A stretch of 64,000 nt of DNA from Microbacterium terregens (GCF_027922045.1 NZ_BSEX01000006.1:540120-604119); one strand, 5' to 3'; positions 33,338 through 42,508 are shown, counted from the stretch's first letter. The notes: a model not told the origin generated them from the letters alone. Program-made: numbers and translations.

Positions 33338-35335
33338 CTATCGGCCGATCTTCAGGCTGGTGCGCAGAAAGGCGTCCGTCTGCGCGAGCATGCGCGTACG
33401 CGCCTCGCTGTCGTTCAGATAATGGTCGAGCCCCTTGAACTCGACATAGTCGACCTTGCGCCCGGCGCCCCGAAGCTGGTCCGCCATGAAACGCGACTCG
33501 CCGACGGCTACGTTGCGATCGAGATCGCCATGGAACAGCAGCACCGGCGCCTGGATCCGGGCGGCGTTCTGCGCTGGCGACCCTTCACGCACGTGCGCGC
33601 CATGGCCGATGAAAGCATCCACCAACATGAAATTGGTGAACAAGCGCGATTCCTCGCGGAGCCGATCGAGGTCCGTCACCGGCGCGATCGCGACGATCGC
33701 CTTGAACAAGGCGGGATCCAGCGCTGCGGACTGAAGCGCGGCATAGCCGCCATAGGACCATCCCAGCACGGCAAGCTTGTCGGTTTTGGCGATGCCCTGC
33801 TGCACCAGCCAGCGGCCGCCGTCGTTGACATCCCCGACCGCCGTTCGCCACGACTGGAAGCCGTTCTTCTGGAACCAGGCATCACCATAGCCCGCCGACC
33901 CGCGGAAGTTCGGCTGGAGCACCGCAAAGCCGCGTGCGGCAAGGAACTGGGACAGCCAGTCGAAGCCCCATTCGTCTCGACTTCCCGGGCCGCCGTGCGG
34001 AAGCACGATCGCGCCAACGGTCTTCGCCGCGCCGCCTACGGGCAGCGTGAGATAGGCCGGGATCGGCGTGCCATCCGCTGCGGGAAAGGTAATCGCCTTC
34101 ACCGGCGCGAGCACGGTGTTCGCAAGCTCCGGCCGCGCCGGCAGGACTTGCTCCAGCGCGCGTGTCCGCTTGTCATAGACATAATAGGTGCCTGGTTCGA
34201 CGTCGCCGCCGGCCAGCAGGAGGAGCTGGTTCTCGTCTGCGCTCGCGTCCAGAAACGTCACCAGCGGCTGGTGCGGCAGCGCCTTCTTCAAGGCACCCTG
34301 CAGCGCCTTCAGCTGCGGGTCGAAGAACACCGCCTCTCGACGATCGGTGGCGAAGCTCGCCCCGACCACGCGCGAGTGCCGCCCGATCGTCAACAGCCCG
34401 TCCACGTCGACGTCCGGCCGGGCGACCACCAACTCGCGGCTTCCGCTGCCATCCAGCGCAACCCGGTAGAGGGCCTTGCGGCCGTCGTTCAGGTCAAAGC
34501 CATAGGCGACGTTCAGATCGGGATCGACGGCGTACGGATTGAATCCGGCCCTGCTGTTCAGGTCCAGCGTACTCAGCGGTTGCCAGGCGCGACTTGCGGG
34601 TAGCCGATAGGAGTAACTGATCTGGTTGCCGTCGTAGCCAGAGGCGCGGGTCGACTGAATCCCCATGATCCGCACGGAGCCATGCCCGTCGCTGACATAA
34701 TCGACGGCATTCGCGCGCGGCTGCTCCACGACCTTGCGCGCTAGGGTCGTCGTGTTGACCAGCTCGACCCCCAATCCCTGCGTTCGGTTTGCCAGCAGCG
34801 TCCCGGCCGTGCTCTCCGGCACGAACGAGCGCGTCATCAGCACGGTACCGCCTTCCGCTTCGGCGAGGCGGTCGATCAGCCGTCCGCCGTCGTACATGGC
34901 GGCAAGGGCGCGGCTGGATGTACGAGCGCTCAACACCTTCATGCCGCCGCCGTCGCTGTTCAGCGAGACCAGGCGCGTGAACCCGAGCAATTCGGATCCG
35001 GATGCCACCGAATAGATGCCGCAGACGATCCGCTGGTTGGTGGACCAGAAGCAGTGCGTCAGCTGCTCGGGTTCGCCGCTCGACACCAGAATCGACTTGG
35101 GTGCCTCGCCGGTCCGGCGGTCGCCTATCACCAGGCGAGTGCCCCGTTTGCCCGCGGGCATCAGCATCGCCACCTTGCTGCCATCCGGCGAGATGCTGAT
35201 CTGCTGCACCTGTTCACGCGACCCGAACGCTGCGGCAAGCCGCTGCCCCTCCGCGTCGGTCGCGGCTTCCTGTGCCGACACCGAAACACCGGCGCACAAC
35301 AACGATGCACCGGCCAACCAATCCACAAGCCTCAT
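33338..35335 (-). CDS. Prolyl oligopeptidase family (S9) peptidase
   Basis: A 665-residue exported enzyme: signal peptide to VSVSA, an N-terminal beta-propeller (about residues 25-400) with ISPDGSKVAML, and a C-terminal alpha/beta hydrolase with GWSYGGYAA (Ser nucleophile), HGDLDRNV (Asp) and GLDHYL (His). These acyl-aminoacyl or dipeptidyl peptidases cleave small peptides in the periplasm. The frame is open upstream to 35983, but the ATG at 35335 begins the leader. Gene stands alone between rpsD and the divergent agmatine genes. Confidence 0.9.
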   Translation of the reverse strand: MRLVDWLAGASLLCAGVSVSAQEAATDAEGQRLAAAFGSREQVQQISISPDGSKVAMLMPAGKRGTRLVIGDRRTGEAPKSILVSSGEPEQLTHCFWSTNQRIVCGIYSVASGSELLGFTRLVSLNSDGGGMKVLSARTSSRALAAMYDGGRLIDRLAEAEGGTVLMTRSFVPESTAGTLLANRTQGLGVELVNTTTLARKVVEQPRANAVDYVSDGHGSVRIMGIQSTRASGYDGNQISYSYRLPASRAWQPLSTLDLNSRAGFNPYAVDPDLNVAYGFDLNDGRKALYRVALDGSGSRELVVARPDVDVDGLLTIGRHSRVVGASFATDRREAVFFDPQLKALQGALKKALPHQPLVTFLDASADENQLLLLAGGDVEPGTYYVYDKRTRALEQVLPARPELANTVLAPVKAITFPAADGTPIPAYLTLPVGGAAKTVGAIVLPHGGPGSRDEWGFDWLSQFLAARGFAVLQPNFRGSAGYGDAWFQKNGFQSWRTAVGDVNDGGRWLVQQGIAKTDKLAVLGWSYGGYAALQSAALDPALFKAIVAIAPVTDLDRLREESRLFTNFMLVDAFIGHGAHVREGSPAQNAARIQAPVLLFHGDLDRNVAVGESRFMADQLRGAGRKVDYVEFKGLDHYLNDSEARTRMLAQTDAFLRTSLKIGR

Positions 35336-35468
35336 CTGAACATCCCCCCTCGTTCTGACATCAAGATGTCGGGCAGCCGAGAGCGGCGCAAGCGATCTTG
35401 GCCGCGGACTCGCCGAACACCGCCGCCAGCCCTTTTCCGCTCCTGCACCCCCCGCTAAGGACGCGACC

Positions 35469-36443
35469 ATGACTACGCCTCCTCCCGCCGAATGGGCCCG
35501 CCACGACGCCGTCTGGATCGGCTTCCCCAGCCATCCCGAACTCTGGCTCGAAGACCTCGAACCCGCCCGTGAGGAAGTCGCCGCCTTCGCGCGTGCCGTC
35601 CATGCGGATGGCGCCGGCGAGCGCGTGCTGCTGGTCGCAGCGGATGCGGAAGCCGCCGCCGCCGCGCGGGCGATGGTGGGCGATGCCGCCGAGGTGGTGG
35701 TGGAGCCGTTCGGCGACATCTGGCTGCGCGACACCGGCGCGATCCTGGACGGCGACGGCAAGGCCCACGACTTCGCCTTCAACGGCTGGGGCGGCAAGTA
35801 CGACCTGCCGGGCGACAACAGCGTCGGCGCCGGCCTCGCCCGGCAGCGCGGGATCGCGGCCGAGACCCACGACTGGATCATCGAGGGCGGCGCCATCGAC
35901 GGCGACGGCACGGGCCTGGTCGTCACCACCGAGCAGTGCCTGCTGAACCCGAACCGCAACGGCGAGGACTTCACCCGCGACAAGGCGGAGGCGCTGCTGC
36001 GGGCCGACCTGGGCTACACCCGCTTCCTGTGGCTGGGCGACGGGCTGCTCAACGACCATACCGACGGCCATGTCGACAACCTGGCCCGCTTCGTCGGCCC
36101 GAACCGCCTGGCGATCCCGGAACCGGCCGAGGACGATCCGAATGCCGATGTCTACCGGGAGGCGGCCGAACGCGCGCGGGCGGCGGGCGTCGAGCTCGTC
36201 CGCATCCCCTCCCCCGGCCGCGTCGAGTCCGAGGACGAGGTGATCCCGGCCAGCTACATGAACTTCTATATCGGCAACGCCGCCGTGGTGGTGCCGGTCT
36301 ATGGCCAGCCGAGCGACGACGCGGCGGTGGCGGCTCTCTCGGCGATCTTCCCGGATCGCAAGGTGGTGGGCCTGCGCGCCGACCACATCCTGACGGGCGG
36401 CGGCAGCTTCCACTGCATCAGCCAGCAGATCCCGAGCCGCTGA
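35469..36443 (+). CDS. aguA: Agmatine deiminase
   Basis: A 324-residue guanidino-modifying enzyme converting agmatine to N-carbamoylputrescine. EWARHDAVWIGFPSHPE, WLRDTGAI, DGHVDNLARFV and the catalytic Cys in GGGSFHCISQQIP (about residue 316) are in place. The gene for the next step follows, so the pair makes putrescine from agmatine. Confidence 0.95.
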   Translation: MTTPPPAEWARHDAVWIGFPSHPELWLEDLEPAREEVAAFARAVHADGAGERVLLVAADAEAAAAARAMVGDAAEVVVEPFGDIWLRDTGAILDGDGKAHDFAFNGWGGKYDLPGDNSVGAGLARQRGIAAETHDWIIEGGAIDGDGTGLVVTTEQCLLNPNRNGEDFTRDKAEALLRADLGYTRFLWLGDGLLNDHTDGHVDNLARFVGPNRLAIPEPAEDDPNADVYREAAERARAAGVELVRIPSPGRVESEDEVIPASYMNFYIGNAAVVVPVYGQPSDDAAVAALSAIFPDRKVVGLRADHILTGGGSFHCISQQIPSR

Positions 36444-36450
36444 TCGCATT

Positions 36451-36478
36451 CGGGCGCGGCGGTCCGTCGCCGCGCCCG
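36451..36478. terminator. Terminator-like hairpin between aguA and aguB
   Basis: A perfect 11-base inverted repeat (CGGGCGCGGCG at 36451-36461 and CGCCGCGCCCG at 36468-36478) with a 6-base loop, lying right after aguA. No T-run follows, so it may stabilise the message end or weaken transcription into aguB instead of ending it fully. Confidence 0.55.
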
Positions 36479-36523
36479 TATCCGCCTCTGGCAACGCGAG
36501 CCAGTTCGACTACATAGCGCGGC

Positions 36524-37372
36524 ATGACCGAAATCACCGTCGCCGCGCTGCAGCTCGCCTTTTCCAACGACATCGATGCGAACATCGCCAACGTCACTCG
36601 CCTCGTGCGGGAGGCGCATGCGAAGGGTGCGCAGGTGATCCTGCCCCCGGAACTGTTCGAGGGCGAGTATTTCTGCCGCGTCGAGGACGAGGGGCTGTTC
36701 GCCAGCGCGAAGCCCGTCGATGAGCACAAGGCGGTGCTGGCGATGCAGGCGCTCGCCGCCGAGCTCAAGGTCCACATCCCGACCAGCTTCTTCGAGGCGG
36801 ACGGCCCGCACTATTACAACTCGCTCGCGATGATCGGCCCCGACGGCAAGGTCCAGGGCGTCTATCGCAAGAGCCACATTCCCGACGGCCCGGGATACGA
36901 GGAGAAGTTCTACTTCCGCCCCGGCAACACCGGGTTCAAGGTGTGGGACGGCCCCGCCGCCAAGATCGGCGTCGGCGTCTGCTGGGACCAATGGTATCCC
37001 GAAACCGCGCGCGCGATGATGCTGATGGGCGCGCAGCTGCTCTTCTACCCCACCGCGATCGGCAGCGAGCCGCACGACACCAGCCTCGACACCGCCCGGC
37101 TATGGCGTCGCGCGATGGTGGGCCACGCCGTGTCCAACGTCGTGCCCGTGATCGCCGCCAACCGCGTCGGCACCGAGCATGACCAGACCTTCTATGGCAC
37201 CAGCTTCATCTGCGACGAGCGCGGCGACATCCTGGCTGAGCTGGACCGCGAGGAAGAGGGCGTCATCACCGCCACGCTGGACCTCGATCGCGTGGCGCGC
37301 CACCGCGCCGCCTTCGGCTTCTTCCGCGATCGCCGACCGGAACTCTACGGTCGACTAACGCAGGACATCTGA
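36524..37372 (+). CDS. aguB: N-carbamoylputrescine amidase
   Basis: A 282-residue nitrilase-superfamily amidase that completes putrescine formation. The Glu-Lys-Cys triad is in PPELFEGEYF, YRKSHIP and GVCWDQWYPE. PGYEEKFYFRPGNTGFKVW is characteristic of AguB. Follows aguA on the same strand after an 80-base gap containing a hairpin. Confidence 0.95.
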   Translation: MTEITVAALQLAFSNDIDANIANVTRLVREAHAKGAQVILPPELFEGEYFCRVEDEGLFASAKPVDEHKAVLAMQALAAELKVHIPTSFFEADGPHYYNSLAMIGPDGKVQGVYRKSHIPDGPGYEEKFYFRPGNTGFKVWDGPAAKIGVGVCWDQWYPETARAMMLMGAQLLFYPTAIGSEPHDTSLDTARLWRRAMVGHAVSNVVPVIAANRVGTEHDQTFYGTSFICDERGDILAELDREEEGVITATLDLDRVARHRAAFGFFRDRRPELYGRLTQDI

Positions 37373-37382
37373 CGCCGCTGCG

Positions 37383-38048
37383 TCAGGCGGCGACCGCGTC
37401 GCGCAGCTGCAGCGCCCGCTCGAACACCGCCTCGAACATCGGCTGGGTCAACCGGCCGGTGTTCTGGTTGTAGCGCGAGCAGTGATAGCTATCGATCAGG
37501 ATCCGGCCGTCCGGCATGCGGTGCTCGGCGAGGTGGCCGAACTTGGCCTTGGGCAGCTTGCCGCCGAGCGCCTTCACCGCCGACTGGTGCGCGATCTGGC
37601 CAAGCGCCACGAACACGCGCACGCGCGGCAGCGCGGCGATCGGCGCCTCAAGGAACGGGCGGCAGGTACGGATCTCCTCCGGCGTGGGCTTATTCTCCGG
37701 CGGCAGGCAGCGCACCGCGTTGACGAGCATCACGCCCTTCAACTCCAGCCCGTCGTCGGGCCGGGCGTCGAACACCCCTTCCGACAGGCCGAACTTGGCG
37801 AGCGTGTCGTAGAGCAGCGCCCCAGCATAATCTCCGGTGAAGGGCCGACCGGTGCGGTTGGCACCATGCTTGCCCGGTGCGAGGCCAATGACTCCGAGCC
37901 AGGCATCCGGATCACCGAACGCAGGCACCGGCGCGTTCCACCAGTCCGGGTACTCCTGCCGCAGCGATTCGCGAAAAGCCACCAGGCGGGGGCAGTGCGG
38001 GCAATCATGAGGGGGTTCGGTGGCGCGAAGCGGACTGGCAGCAGACAT
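37383..38048 (-). CDS. Uracil-DNA glycosylase, family 5 (UDGb)
   Basis: A 221-residue iron-sulfur glycosylase. CPHCPRLV near the N-terminus and further Cys in VRCLPPENKP and TCRPFLE supply the 4Fe-4S ligands. GLAPGKHGANRTGRPFTGD is the family 5 motif, distinct from the GEAPG form of family 4, and HCSRYNQNTGRLT is the second base-binding segment. Removes uracil and related damaged bases. It is divergent from folK (23 bases between starts). Confidence 0.9.
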   Translation of the reverse strand: MSAASPLRATEPPHDCPHCPRLVAFRESLRQEYPDWWNAPVPAFGDPDAWLGVIGLAPGKHGANRTGRPFTGDYAGALLYDTLAKFGLSEGVFDARPDDGLELKGVMLVNAVRCLPPENKPTPEEIRTCRPFLEAPIAALPRVRVFVALGQIAHQSAVKALGGKLPKAKFGHLAEHRMPDGRILIDSYHCSRYNQNTGRLTQPMFEAVFERALQLRDAVAA

Positions 38049-38071
38049 GGGGCTGCGGTAGGCGCGAGGGC

Positions 38072-38566
38072 ATGGCAAGGGCAAGCTATGCGATCGCGAT
38101 CGGGTCCAATCGCCGTGGCCGTCACGGCAGCCCGGAACGTGAGGTAGCGGCCGCGCTGGAGGCGCTGGGCGGCGTGGTCGCCGTCGCGCCGGTGATCCGC
38201 AGCGCACCGCTCGGCCCCTCGCTGCGGCGCTACGCCAACACGGTCGCGCTGGTCGAAAGCCCGCTTTCCCCGCCCGAGATGCTGGCGCGGTGCAAGGGGA
38301 TCGAGCGCAGCTTCGGGAGGCGGCGCGGGCGGCGCTGGGGAACGCGGGTGCTCGACCTCGACCTGGTGCTCTGGTCGGGGGGCCCCTGGGCGAGCCGCGG
38401 CCTCATCGTTCCGCATCCGGCATTCCGAAGCCGTGATTTCGTGCTCACCCCTCTCGCGCAACTCGTGCCCGACTGGCGCGACCCGATGAGCGGGCTCCGT
38501 ATTCGCCAGCTCGCGCAGAGACTGCGACGCGTCCGGGCGGTTGACCCGGCGGCTCCGGCTCCGTAG
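38072..38566 (+). CDS. folK: HPPK, 6-hydroxymethyl-dihydropterin pyrophosphokinase
   Basis: A 164-residue enzyme of folate synthesis. AIAIGSNRRGRHG at the start, then LLARCKGIERSFGR (here LARCKGIERSFG), WGTRVLDLDLVLW with the magnesium Asp pair, and VPHPAFRSRDFVLTPL are the HPPK signature. Rather short C-terminus but complete motifs. Confidence 0.92.
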   Translation: MARASYAIAIGSNRRGRHGSPEREVAAALEALGGVVAVAPVIRSAPLGPSLRRYANTVALVESPLSPPEMLARCKGIERSFGRRRGRRWGTRVLDLDLVLWSGGPWASRGLIVPHPAFRSRDFVLTPLAQLVPDWRDPMSGLRIRQLAQRLRRVRAVDPAAPAP

Positions 38567-38649
38567 GGCGCGCGGCACGTACCGCGTCGTCGGGCGTTTC
38601 CCACGCGCCGGATCGAGACACCGGTGCGTTCGCAACGACGGAATGGTGA

Positions 38650-38725
38650 GGGCTCGTAGCTCAGTCGGTAGAGCAACGGACTTTTAATCTGTAGGTCCCG
38701 GGTTCGAATCCCGGCGAGCCCACCA
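38650..38725 (+). tRNA. tRNA-Lys (anticodon UUU)
   Basis: A 76-base cloverleaf: acceptor GGGCTCG (38650-38656) pairs with CGAGCCC (38715-38721), D-loop AGCTCAGTCGGTAGAGC, anticodon loop CTTTTAA (UUU), T-arm GGTTCGAATCC, discriminator A, and encoded CCA (38723-38725). Complete and with no neighbours in the same RNA unit visible. Confidence 0.99.
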
Positions 38726-38818
38726 CTTCCCCGCAAGCGCCGCCGCGTATCCCCGCCGAGACCGGCTTTCTCCCCCGCCCCGATTGCCTCGGCGCGTGTA
38801 GGCTGCGACACGCAGGCC

Positions 38819-39550
38819 ATGGCTCCCTCTCTCCTGCCCCTGGGCCACGAGACGCGTGCATCCGGACGCCGGCCATGGCCGCTGATCGCGGGCGTGCTCG
38901 TTGCGGTCGCCCTGCTTGGATTGCTGTTCCTCGCTTCGGTGATCGCACGCGGCGACGCGCTGGCGTTCGATCAGACGCTGATCCTGGCAATGCGCGTGCC
39001 GGGCCATCCGGACGTGCCGATCGGCCCCGCCAAGCTGCCGTCGATCGCGCGCGACATCACGGCGCTTGGCAGCGGAACGGTGCTTACCCTGGTGGTGACG
39101 CTTGCGACGATCCTGCTGCTGCTCCGCCGCCTCTGGCGGACTGCGGCGCTGACGCTGGCGGCGACGATCGGCGGGGGCACCATGGTGTCGCTGCTCAAGC
39201 AGCTGTTCGAACGCGCCCGGCCGGACCTGGTCGAGCATCTAATGCGCGAGACCTCGGCCAGCTTCCCGTCCGGCCACAGTGCGAACAGCGCCATCGTCTA
39301 TCTGACGGTCGCGACGCTGCTGTTTCCGATGATCCGGCAGGCCCGCGTACGGCTGTTCGTCATCGCCGCCACGATGACGATCGTGGCACTGATCGGTGTC
39401 AGCCGAGTGTACCTGGGCGTGCATTGGCCGAGCGACGTGCTCGCCGGCTGGATCTTCGGCGCGCTGTGGGCGCTCGGCTGGTGGCGGGTGGAGCTGGCGC
39501 TGCTCGCCCGCACCGCCCGCCGCGGATCAGCCCTCAGCCCGCTCGGCTAA
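38819..39550 (+). CDS. PAP2-family membrane phosphatase
   Basis: A 243-residue inner-membrane protein with about six helices. Phosphatase motifs: KQLFERARPD, SASFPSGHSAN and SRVYLGVHWPSDVLAGW. Likely acts on undecaprenyl pyrophosphate or lipid phosphates. The 3' end overlaps galE (convergent) by 24 bases. Confidence 0.9.
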   Translation: MAPSLLPLGHETRASGRRPWPLIAGVLVAVALLGLLFLASVIARGDALAFDQTLILAMRVPGHPDVPIGPAKLPSIARDITALGSGTVLTLVVTLATILLLLRRLWRTAALTLAATIGGGTMVSLLKQLFERARPDLVEHLMRETSASFPSGHSANSAIVYLTVATLLFPMIRQARVRLFVIAATMTIVALIGVSRVYLGVHWPSDVLAGWIFGALWALGWWRVELALLARTARRGSALSPLG

Positions 39551-40528
39551 GGCGCGTTCCCAGGCGAGCGCATCGGCGACGATGCGGTCCAGGTCGTCAT
39601 GCTGCGGTCGCCACGGCAGCGCGGCGAGGATTGCCCGGTTGTCGGCGACCAGCGCATCGGGGTCCCCCGGTCGGCGCCCTTCCATGCGGCGCTCGATCTT
39701 CAGGTTGGTCACCCGGTCGACGGCGTCGAGGACCTGGTTCACCGAATAGCCGCGGCCATAACCGCAATTGAGCGTGCGGCTTTCGTCCGGCTCCGCGATC
39801 AGCAGGTCGAGCGCATGGACGTGCGCCGCCGCCAGGTCCGACACGTGAATATAGTCGCGCACCCCGGTCCCGTCGTCGGTCGCGAAGTCGGTGCCGAACA
39901 CGGACACGTGGCTGCGCTTGCCCGTCGCGGCCTCCACCGCCACCTTGATCAGGTGCGTCGCGCCTGCGGTGGACTGGCCCGAGCGCCCCTGCGGGTCCGC
40001 GCCCGCGACGTTGAAATAGCGCAGTGCGCAATAGTTGATCGGGTGGGCGGCGGCGACGTCCTTCAGCATGATCTCGGTCATCAGCTTGGACATGCCATAG
40101 GGATTGATCGGCGCCTTGGGCGAGTCTTCGCGGATCGGCACCTGGTCTGGAATGCCATAGGTCGCGGCGGTCGACGAAAAGATGAAGTGCTTCACCCCGC
40201 AGGCAACCGCGCTTTCGATCAGCGAGCGGCTCGCGGCGGTGTTGTTGCGATAGTATTTGAGCGGATCCGCGACGGATTCCGGCACCACCACCGATCCCGC
40301 GAAGTGCATGACCGCGAGGACATCATGCGCGCGCATGGCGGCACGCACGGCATCCTCATCCTCGATCGCCGCCTGGACCAGCGTCGCGCGCGGATCCACC
40401 GCCCAGGCGAACCCGGTCACGAGATTGTCCACCACCACCACGCGCCAGCCGGCGTCCAGCAGGGCCAGCACGGCATGGCTGCCGATGTACCCTGCCCCGC
40501 CCGTCACCAGGATCGACCCTTCGCGCAT
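39527..40528 (-). CDS. galE: UDP-glucose 4-epimerase
   Basis: A 333-residue SDR-type epimerase. NAD motif TGGAGYIGSHA at the N-terminus, catalytic Ser-Thr and Tyr-x-x-x-Lys in IFSSTAATYG and NPYGMSKLMTE, and the substrate region RYFNVAGADPQGRSGQ. Interconverts UDP-glucose and UDP-galactose for surface polysaccharides. ATG 40528 has AAGGGG upstream; an inverted repeat lies in its leader. Confidence 0.95.
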   Translation of the reverse strand: MREGSILVTGGAGYIGSHAVLALLDAGWRVVVVDNLVTGFAWAVDPRATLVQAAIEDEDAVRAAMRAHDVLAVMHFAGSVVVPESVADPLKYYRNNTAASRSLIESAVACGVKHFIFSSTAATYGIPDQVPIREDSPKAPINPYGMSKLMTEIMLKDVAAAHPINYCALRYFNVAGADPQGRSGQSTAGATHLIKVAVEAATGKRSHVSVFGTDFATDDGTGVRDYIHVSDLAAAHVHALDLLIAEPDESRTLNCGYGRGYSVNQVLDAVDRVTNLKIERRMEGRRPGDPDALVADNRAILAALPWRPQHDDLDRIVADALAWERALAERAEG

Positions 40529-40577
40529 GCACAATCCCCTTTGCTTTGGTCGCACCGCCTAGCAGTGGTGATTGTGC
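40529..40577. promoter_or_regulatory. Inverted repeat in the galE leader
   Basis: GCACAATC at 40529-40536 and GATTGTGC at 40570-40577 are exact complements. The first arm abuts the galE start codon, with the purine ribosome site just inside the loop, so the RNA could hide the start. Confidence 0.4.
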
Positions 40578-40692
40578 CGGGCGAGCGCCTTCCTATCTCT
40601 AGGCGACGAACGCGTGCGGGGCTGCGGTCGGAAGCACCGCTTTCGATCCAATTCCCTCCGCGCGCGCTCGCGGATTTGTCAGGAGATGTTTG

Positions 40693-41241
40693 ATGGCTAC
40701 CGAAGTCGCGACCTTTGCGGGCGGCTGTTTCTGGTGCACCGAGGCGGTGTTCCGCGACGTGATCGGCGTGGAGTCGGTCGAGAGCGGGTACATCGGCGGC
40801 ACCGTGCCGAACCCGACCTACAAGCAGGTGTGCGGCGGCGACACCGGCCATGCCGAGGCGATCCGCATCTCCTATGACGCGGACCAGATCAGCTATGACG
40901 AGATGCTCGACATCTTCTTTGCGACGCATGACCCGACGCAGCTGAACCGCCAGGGCAACGATATCGGGACGCAGTACCGCTCTGCGATCTTCCCGCACGA
41001 CGCCGACCAGGAGGCGCGCGCGCGTGCCGGCATCGAGCGCGCCGGTGAGACCGGCGGCAAGATCGTCACCACGATCGAACCGCTGGGCGAATGGTATCCG
41101 GCCGAGGGGTATCACCAGGAATATTGGGAAGGCGAAGGCCAGCGGAATCCCTATTGCATGGCGGTGATTCCGCCCAAGCTCCAGAAGCTGCGCAAGAGCT
41201 TCGCGGCACGTTCCAAGGCAGCGGCGCCCACCGCAGCCTGA
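40693..41241 (+). CDS. msrA: Peptide methionine sulfoxide reductase MsrA
   Basis: A 182-residue enzyme repairing methionine S-sulfoxide. GCFWCTEA has the active Cys, followed by Glu and Tyr positions in YSGYIGG-like GYIGGTVPNPTYKQVCGGDTGHAE and RQGNDIGTQYRS. ATG 40693 has AGGAG eight bases before it. No MsrB domain is fused. Confidence 0.95.
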   Translation: MATEVATFAGGCFWCTEAVFRDVIGVESVESGYIGGTVPNPTYKQVCGGDTGHAEAIRISYDADQISYDEMLDIFFATHDPTQLNRQGNDIGTQYRSAIFPHDADQEARARAGIERAGETGGKIVTTIEPLGEWYPAEGYHQEYWEGEGQRNPYCMAVIPPKLQKLRKSFAARSKAAAPTAA

Positions 41242-41252
41242 CCTTCGTGGAC

Positions 41253-41274
41253 GGCGCGGGGAGATCCCCGCGCC
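41253..41274. terminator. Bidirectional terminator-like stem between msrA and the t6A synthase
   Basis: A perfect 10-base stem (GGCGCGGGGA / TCCCCGCGCC) lies between two convergent stops (41241 and 41278). No T-run on either side, so it is a weak or Rho-assisted stop candidate. Confidence 0.5.
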
Positions 41275-41277
41275 GGC

Positions 41278-42264
41278 TCAGACGGCTGCGCGCGCCAGGC
41301 GGTCGTTGATCGCGGCGCCCAGCCCCTCGCGCGGCACGGGGGCGACGGCGATCCGCGCCTTCGGTGCTGCATCGGCGCGGTGCAGGCAGTCGAACAGGCG
41401 CGCCGCCGCTTCGGTGAGATCGCCCGCGCCCGACAGCGTGTCGTCGCCCGCGACGGGTCCGAAGCCGATCAGCCACTCGTCGGCTTCCGCAGCGGTGGCA
41501 TCGAGCCGCACCGGCTTTCCGGGGGCATAGTGGCTGGCGAGTTGTCCCGGCGCCTCGATCCCACTTCCGGCCCGGCCGGGCATGGCTCCCGTGACCGCGG
41601 AGACCTGCTCGGCCGTGATCGGCCCCGGACGCAGGAGACGCACGGTACCATCGGTGCAGGCGAGGATCGTCGACTCCAGGCCGCGTTCAGTCGGGCCGTC
41701 ATCGAGCACCAGCGGGATACGCCCGTTCAGGCTCGCCACCACATGCTCCGCCCGGGTCGGGCTGATGCCGCCGCTGGCGTTGGCCGACGGCGCCGCGAGC
41801 GGCCTGCCCGTCGCGGCAAGCAACGCCTGCATCGCGCGGTGCGCCGGCACCCGGATGGCGATGCTCGAAAGACCGGCCGTCACCAGCGAGGCGATCCCCG
41901 AATCCTCCCGAAGCGGCAGGACGAGGGTCAGTGGCCCCGGCCAGAAAGCGTCCGCCAGCCGCCCGGCGTACGCATCGAAATGGGCCAACGCCTCTGCCGC
42001 GGTGCGATCGGGCAGGTGAACGATCAGCGGGTTGAAGCTGGGGCGCCCCTTGGCGGCATAGATGGACGCAACGGCCTCGGCATTCGTGGCGTCCGCTGCG
42101 AGGCCGTACACCGTCTCCGTGGGAACGGCGACGCACTGTCCATCGGCGATGCGCTGCGCTGCCTCGGCCACCGCATTGGGGCCGTACGGCAGGCAGCGTG
42201 GGATCGGCAGGGCGGCAGGCGACGGCACGGGACCGCCGCTATCCTGCGGGCTCCCTGCGGACAA
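41278..42264 (-). CDS. L-threonylcarbamoyladenylate synthase (Sua5 type)
   Basis: A 328-residue enzyme making the t6A precursor for tRNA position 37. The YrdC fold has VPTETVYGLAADATN, IYAAKGRPSFNPLIVHL and SANASGGISPT; a C-terminal Sua5 domain (about residues 210-328) is present, unlike the short TsaC. The frame opens with a TTG at 42264; a GTG at 42228 is an alternative. Confidence 0.93.
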   Translation of the reverse strand: MSAGSPQDSGGPVPSPAALPIPRCLPYGPNAVAEAAQRIADGQCVAVPTETVYGLAADATNAEAVASIYAAKGRPSFNPLIVHLPDRTAAEALAHFDAYAGRLADAFWPGPLTLVLPLREDSGIASLVTAGLSSIAIRVPAHRAMQALLAATGRPLAAPSANASGGISPTRAEHVVASLNGRIPLVLDDGPTERGLESTILACTDGTVRLLRPGPITAEQVSAVTGAMPGRAGSGIEAPGQLASHYAPGKPVRLDATAAEADEWLIGFGPVAGDDTLSGAGDLTEAAARLFDCLHRADAAPKARIAVAPVPREGLGAAINDRLARAAV

Positions 42265-42283
42265 GAGCCGATCGCGCCAGTCG

Positions 42284-42508
42284 TCAGGCCGCCAGGAGCG
42301 GCGGTCGGGGAGACGTGCGGGTCACTCCGTTGCCGAGGCTGTGCACGCCGCTGATCGGCAAGGCGGTATGGCAGAACGCGCACTCGGCCGACATGCGGCC
42401 GACGAACCAGTGGCTCTGCCCGCATCCCGGGCAATGGTTCGTCTCTGATAGCCGGTACGCGACCCGATACCCGGTCGCGCCGGGCACGAAACTGCTGCTC
42501 TGCCGCAT
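42284..42508 (-). CDS. 74-residue zinc-ribbon protein
   Basis: A small protein with two CxxC pairs (HCPGCGQSHWFVG and ECAFCHTAL) fitting a zinc ribbon. The first half MRQSSSFVPGATGYRVAYRLSETNH is well ordered; the tail is low in information. ATG 42508 has GGGGAAA in its leader. It lies 19 bases before the t6A synthase gene and may be co-transcribed with it. Function unknown, though relatives are common in sphingomonads. Confidence 0.72.
   Translation of the reverse strand: MRQSSSFVPGATGYRVAYRLSETNHCPGCGQSHWFVGRMSAECAFCHTALPISGVHSLGNGVTRTSPRPPLLAA

Noticed and set aside
35357..35370. GACATC-AA-GATGTC palindrome between the S9 peptidase and aguA
   Set aside because: Only six paired bases; such short palindromes are expected by chance and nothing else supports an operator.
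35336..35983. N-terminal extension of the S9 peptidase frame
   Set aside because: The extension runs opposite to the agmatine deiminase gene and the first Met of the signal peptide is at 35335.
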